Part shown: positions 63,957 through 64,000 of the stretch, in pieces
Position numbering within the stretch: the first letter of the stretch is position 1
How the letters are laid out: each line of letters begins with the position of its first letter
DNA from: Ascarosepion bandense
Taxonomy: Eukaryota > Mollusca > Cephalopoda > Sepiida > Sepiidae
Length of the DNA stretch: 64,000 nucleotides
Assembly: GCA_037127315.1 (NCBI GenBank)
Contig: JBBBDQ010001275.1
Span: forward strand, 2,436,001-2,500,000
Reading direction: 5' to 3'
Made by a program: the position numbers and the translations under genes
Notes under the pieces: model-generated
What the model was told of the DNA's origin: nothing
Databases searched by the model: none
Seen by the model: the letters and a program-made list of their open reading frames with translations, nothing else

Positions 63957-64000
63957 ATCAGTCAGTTAAGTGCCATATGTGATACATACTTGGGTGATCA
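63957..64000 (-). repeat. tRNA-headed SINE, cut by the window end
   Basis: ATCAGTCAGTTAAGTGCCATATGTGATACATACTTGGGTGATCA is the 3' tail of the family on the minus strand; the rest lies outside. Confidence 0.8.

Overview
The window looks like non-genic DNA of an AT-rich animal nuclear genome. I see no bacterial-type operons, no intact cellular gene, and almost no open frame that is not part of a mobile element or a tandem array. The element mix is typical of invertebrates: Ty3/Gypsy elements of the Mag/CsRn1 kind, RTE-like LINEs, a second LINE with a SxxHRRNVxxLxLFYxY / WNSLPAxCFP C-terminus, tRNA-headed SINEs, 5S-rRNA-headed SINEs, hAT, mariner, pogo-like and Helitron-like DNA transposons, and hammerhead-bearing repeats. 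Dense (TA)n and (TG)n microsatellites add to this. A lophotrochozoan, perhaps a mollusc, is my best guess, but this is inference from repeat style and not proven.

Layout. 0-9 kb: tRNA-SINE copies, a G-rich 37-bp minisatellite, a 5S-headed SINE and a foldback repeat. 10-16.5 kb: hAT and mariner transposase remnants, a Helitron-like element, LINE 3' ends and a non-autonomous hAT element. 17.5-21.3 kb: a 3.8-kb array of about 40-bp units, each built around a 16-bp perfect palindrome. 22-25.3 kb: LINE ends, the only candidate host exon(s) (minus strand, with promoter-like motifs), and pogo-like MITEs. 25.6-31.4 kb: SINEs, a hammerhead ribozyme motif and several inverted repeats. 31.5-38.1 kb: a degraded but full-length Gypsy element with both LTRs, broken by at least four insertions. 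38-48 kb: a pogo-like fragment, a minus-strand Gypsy fragment, inverted repeats and a second Helitron-like copy. 48.3-52.3 kb: a CsRn1-like Gypsy copy split by a solo LTR. 52.6-56.4 kb: RTE LINE copies, one carrying an internal 105-bp tandem expansion. 57-61.2 kb: a further Gypsy copy split by two LINEs and a 5S-SINE. 61.3-63.8 kb: a 142-bp tandem array.

The most striking result is that two tandem arrays less than 10 kb apart derive from two different segments of the same RTE LINE reading frame. The 105-bp array is an in-frame 35-codon module from the domain after the reverse transcriptase, expanded inside a LINE copy. The 142-bp array is the LINE's 3' terminus, meaning its last codons, stop codon and GAA tail. 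Other strong observations are a complete hammerhead ribozyme fold at 26361-26428 and a 5S-rRNA-headed SINE with a 13-bp target-site duplication. A long-stemmed inverted repeat at 45491-45744 is also well supported. All genes found are mobile-element genes and most are broken, so no host pathway can be described.
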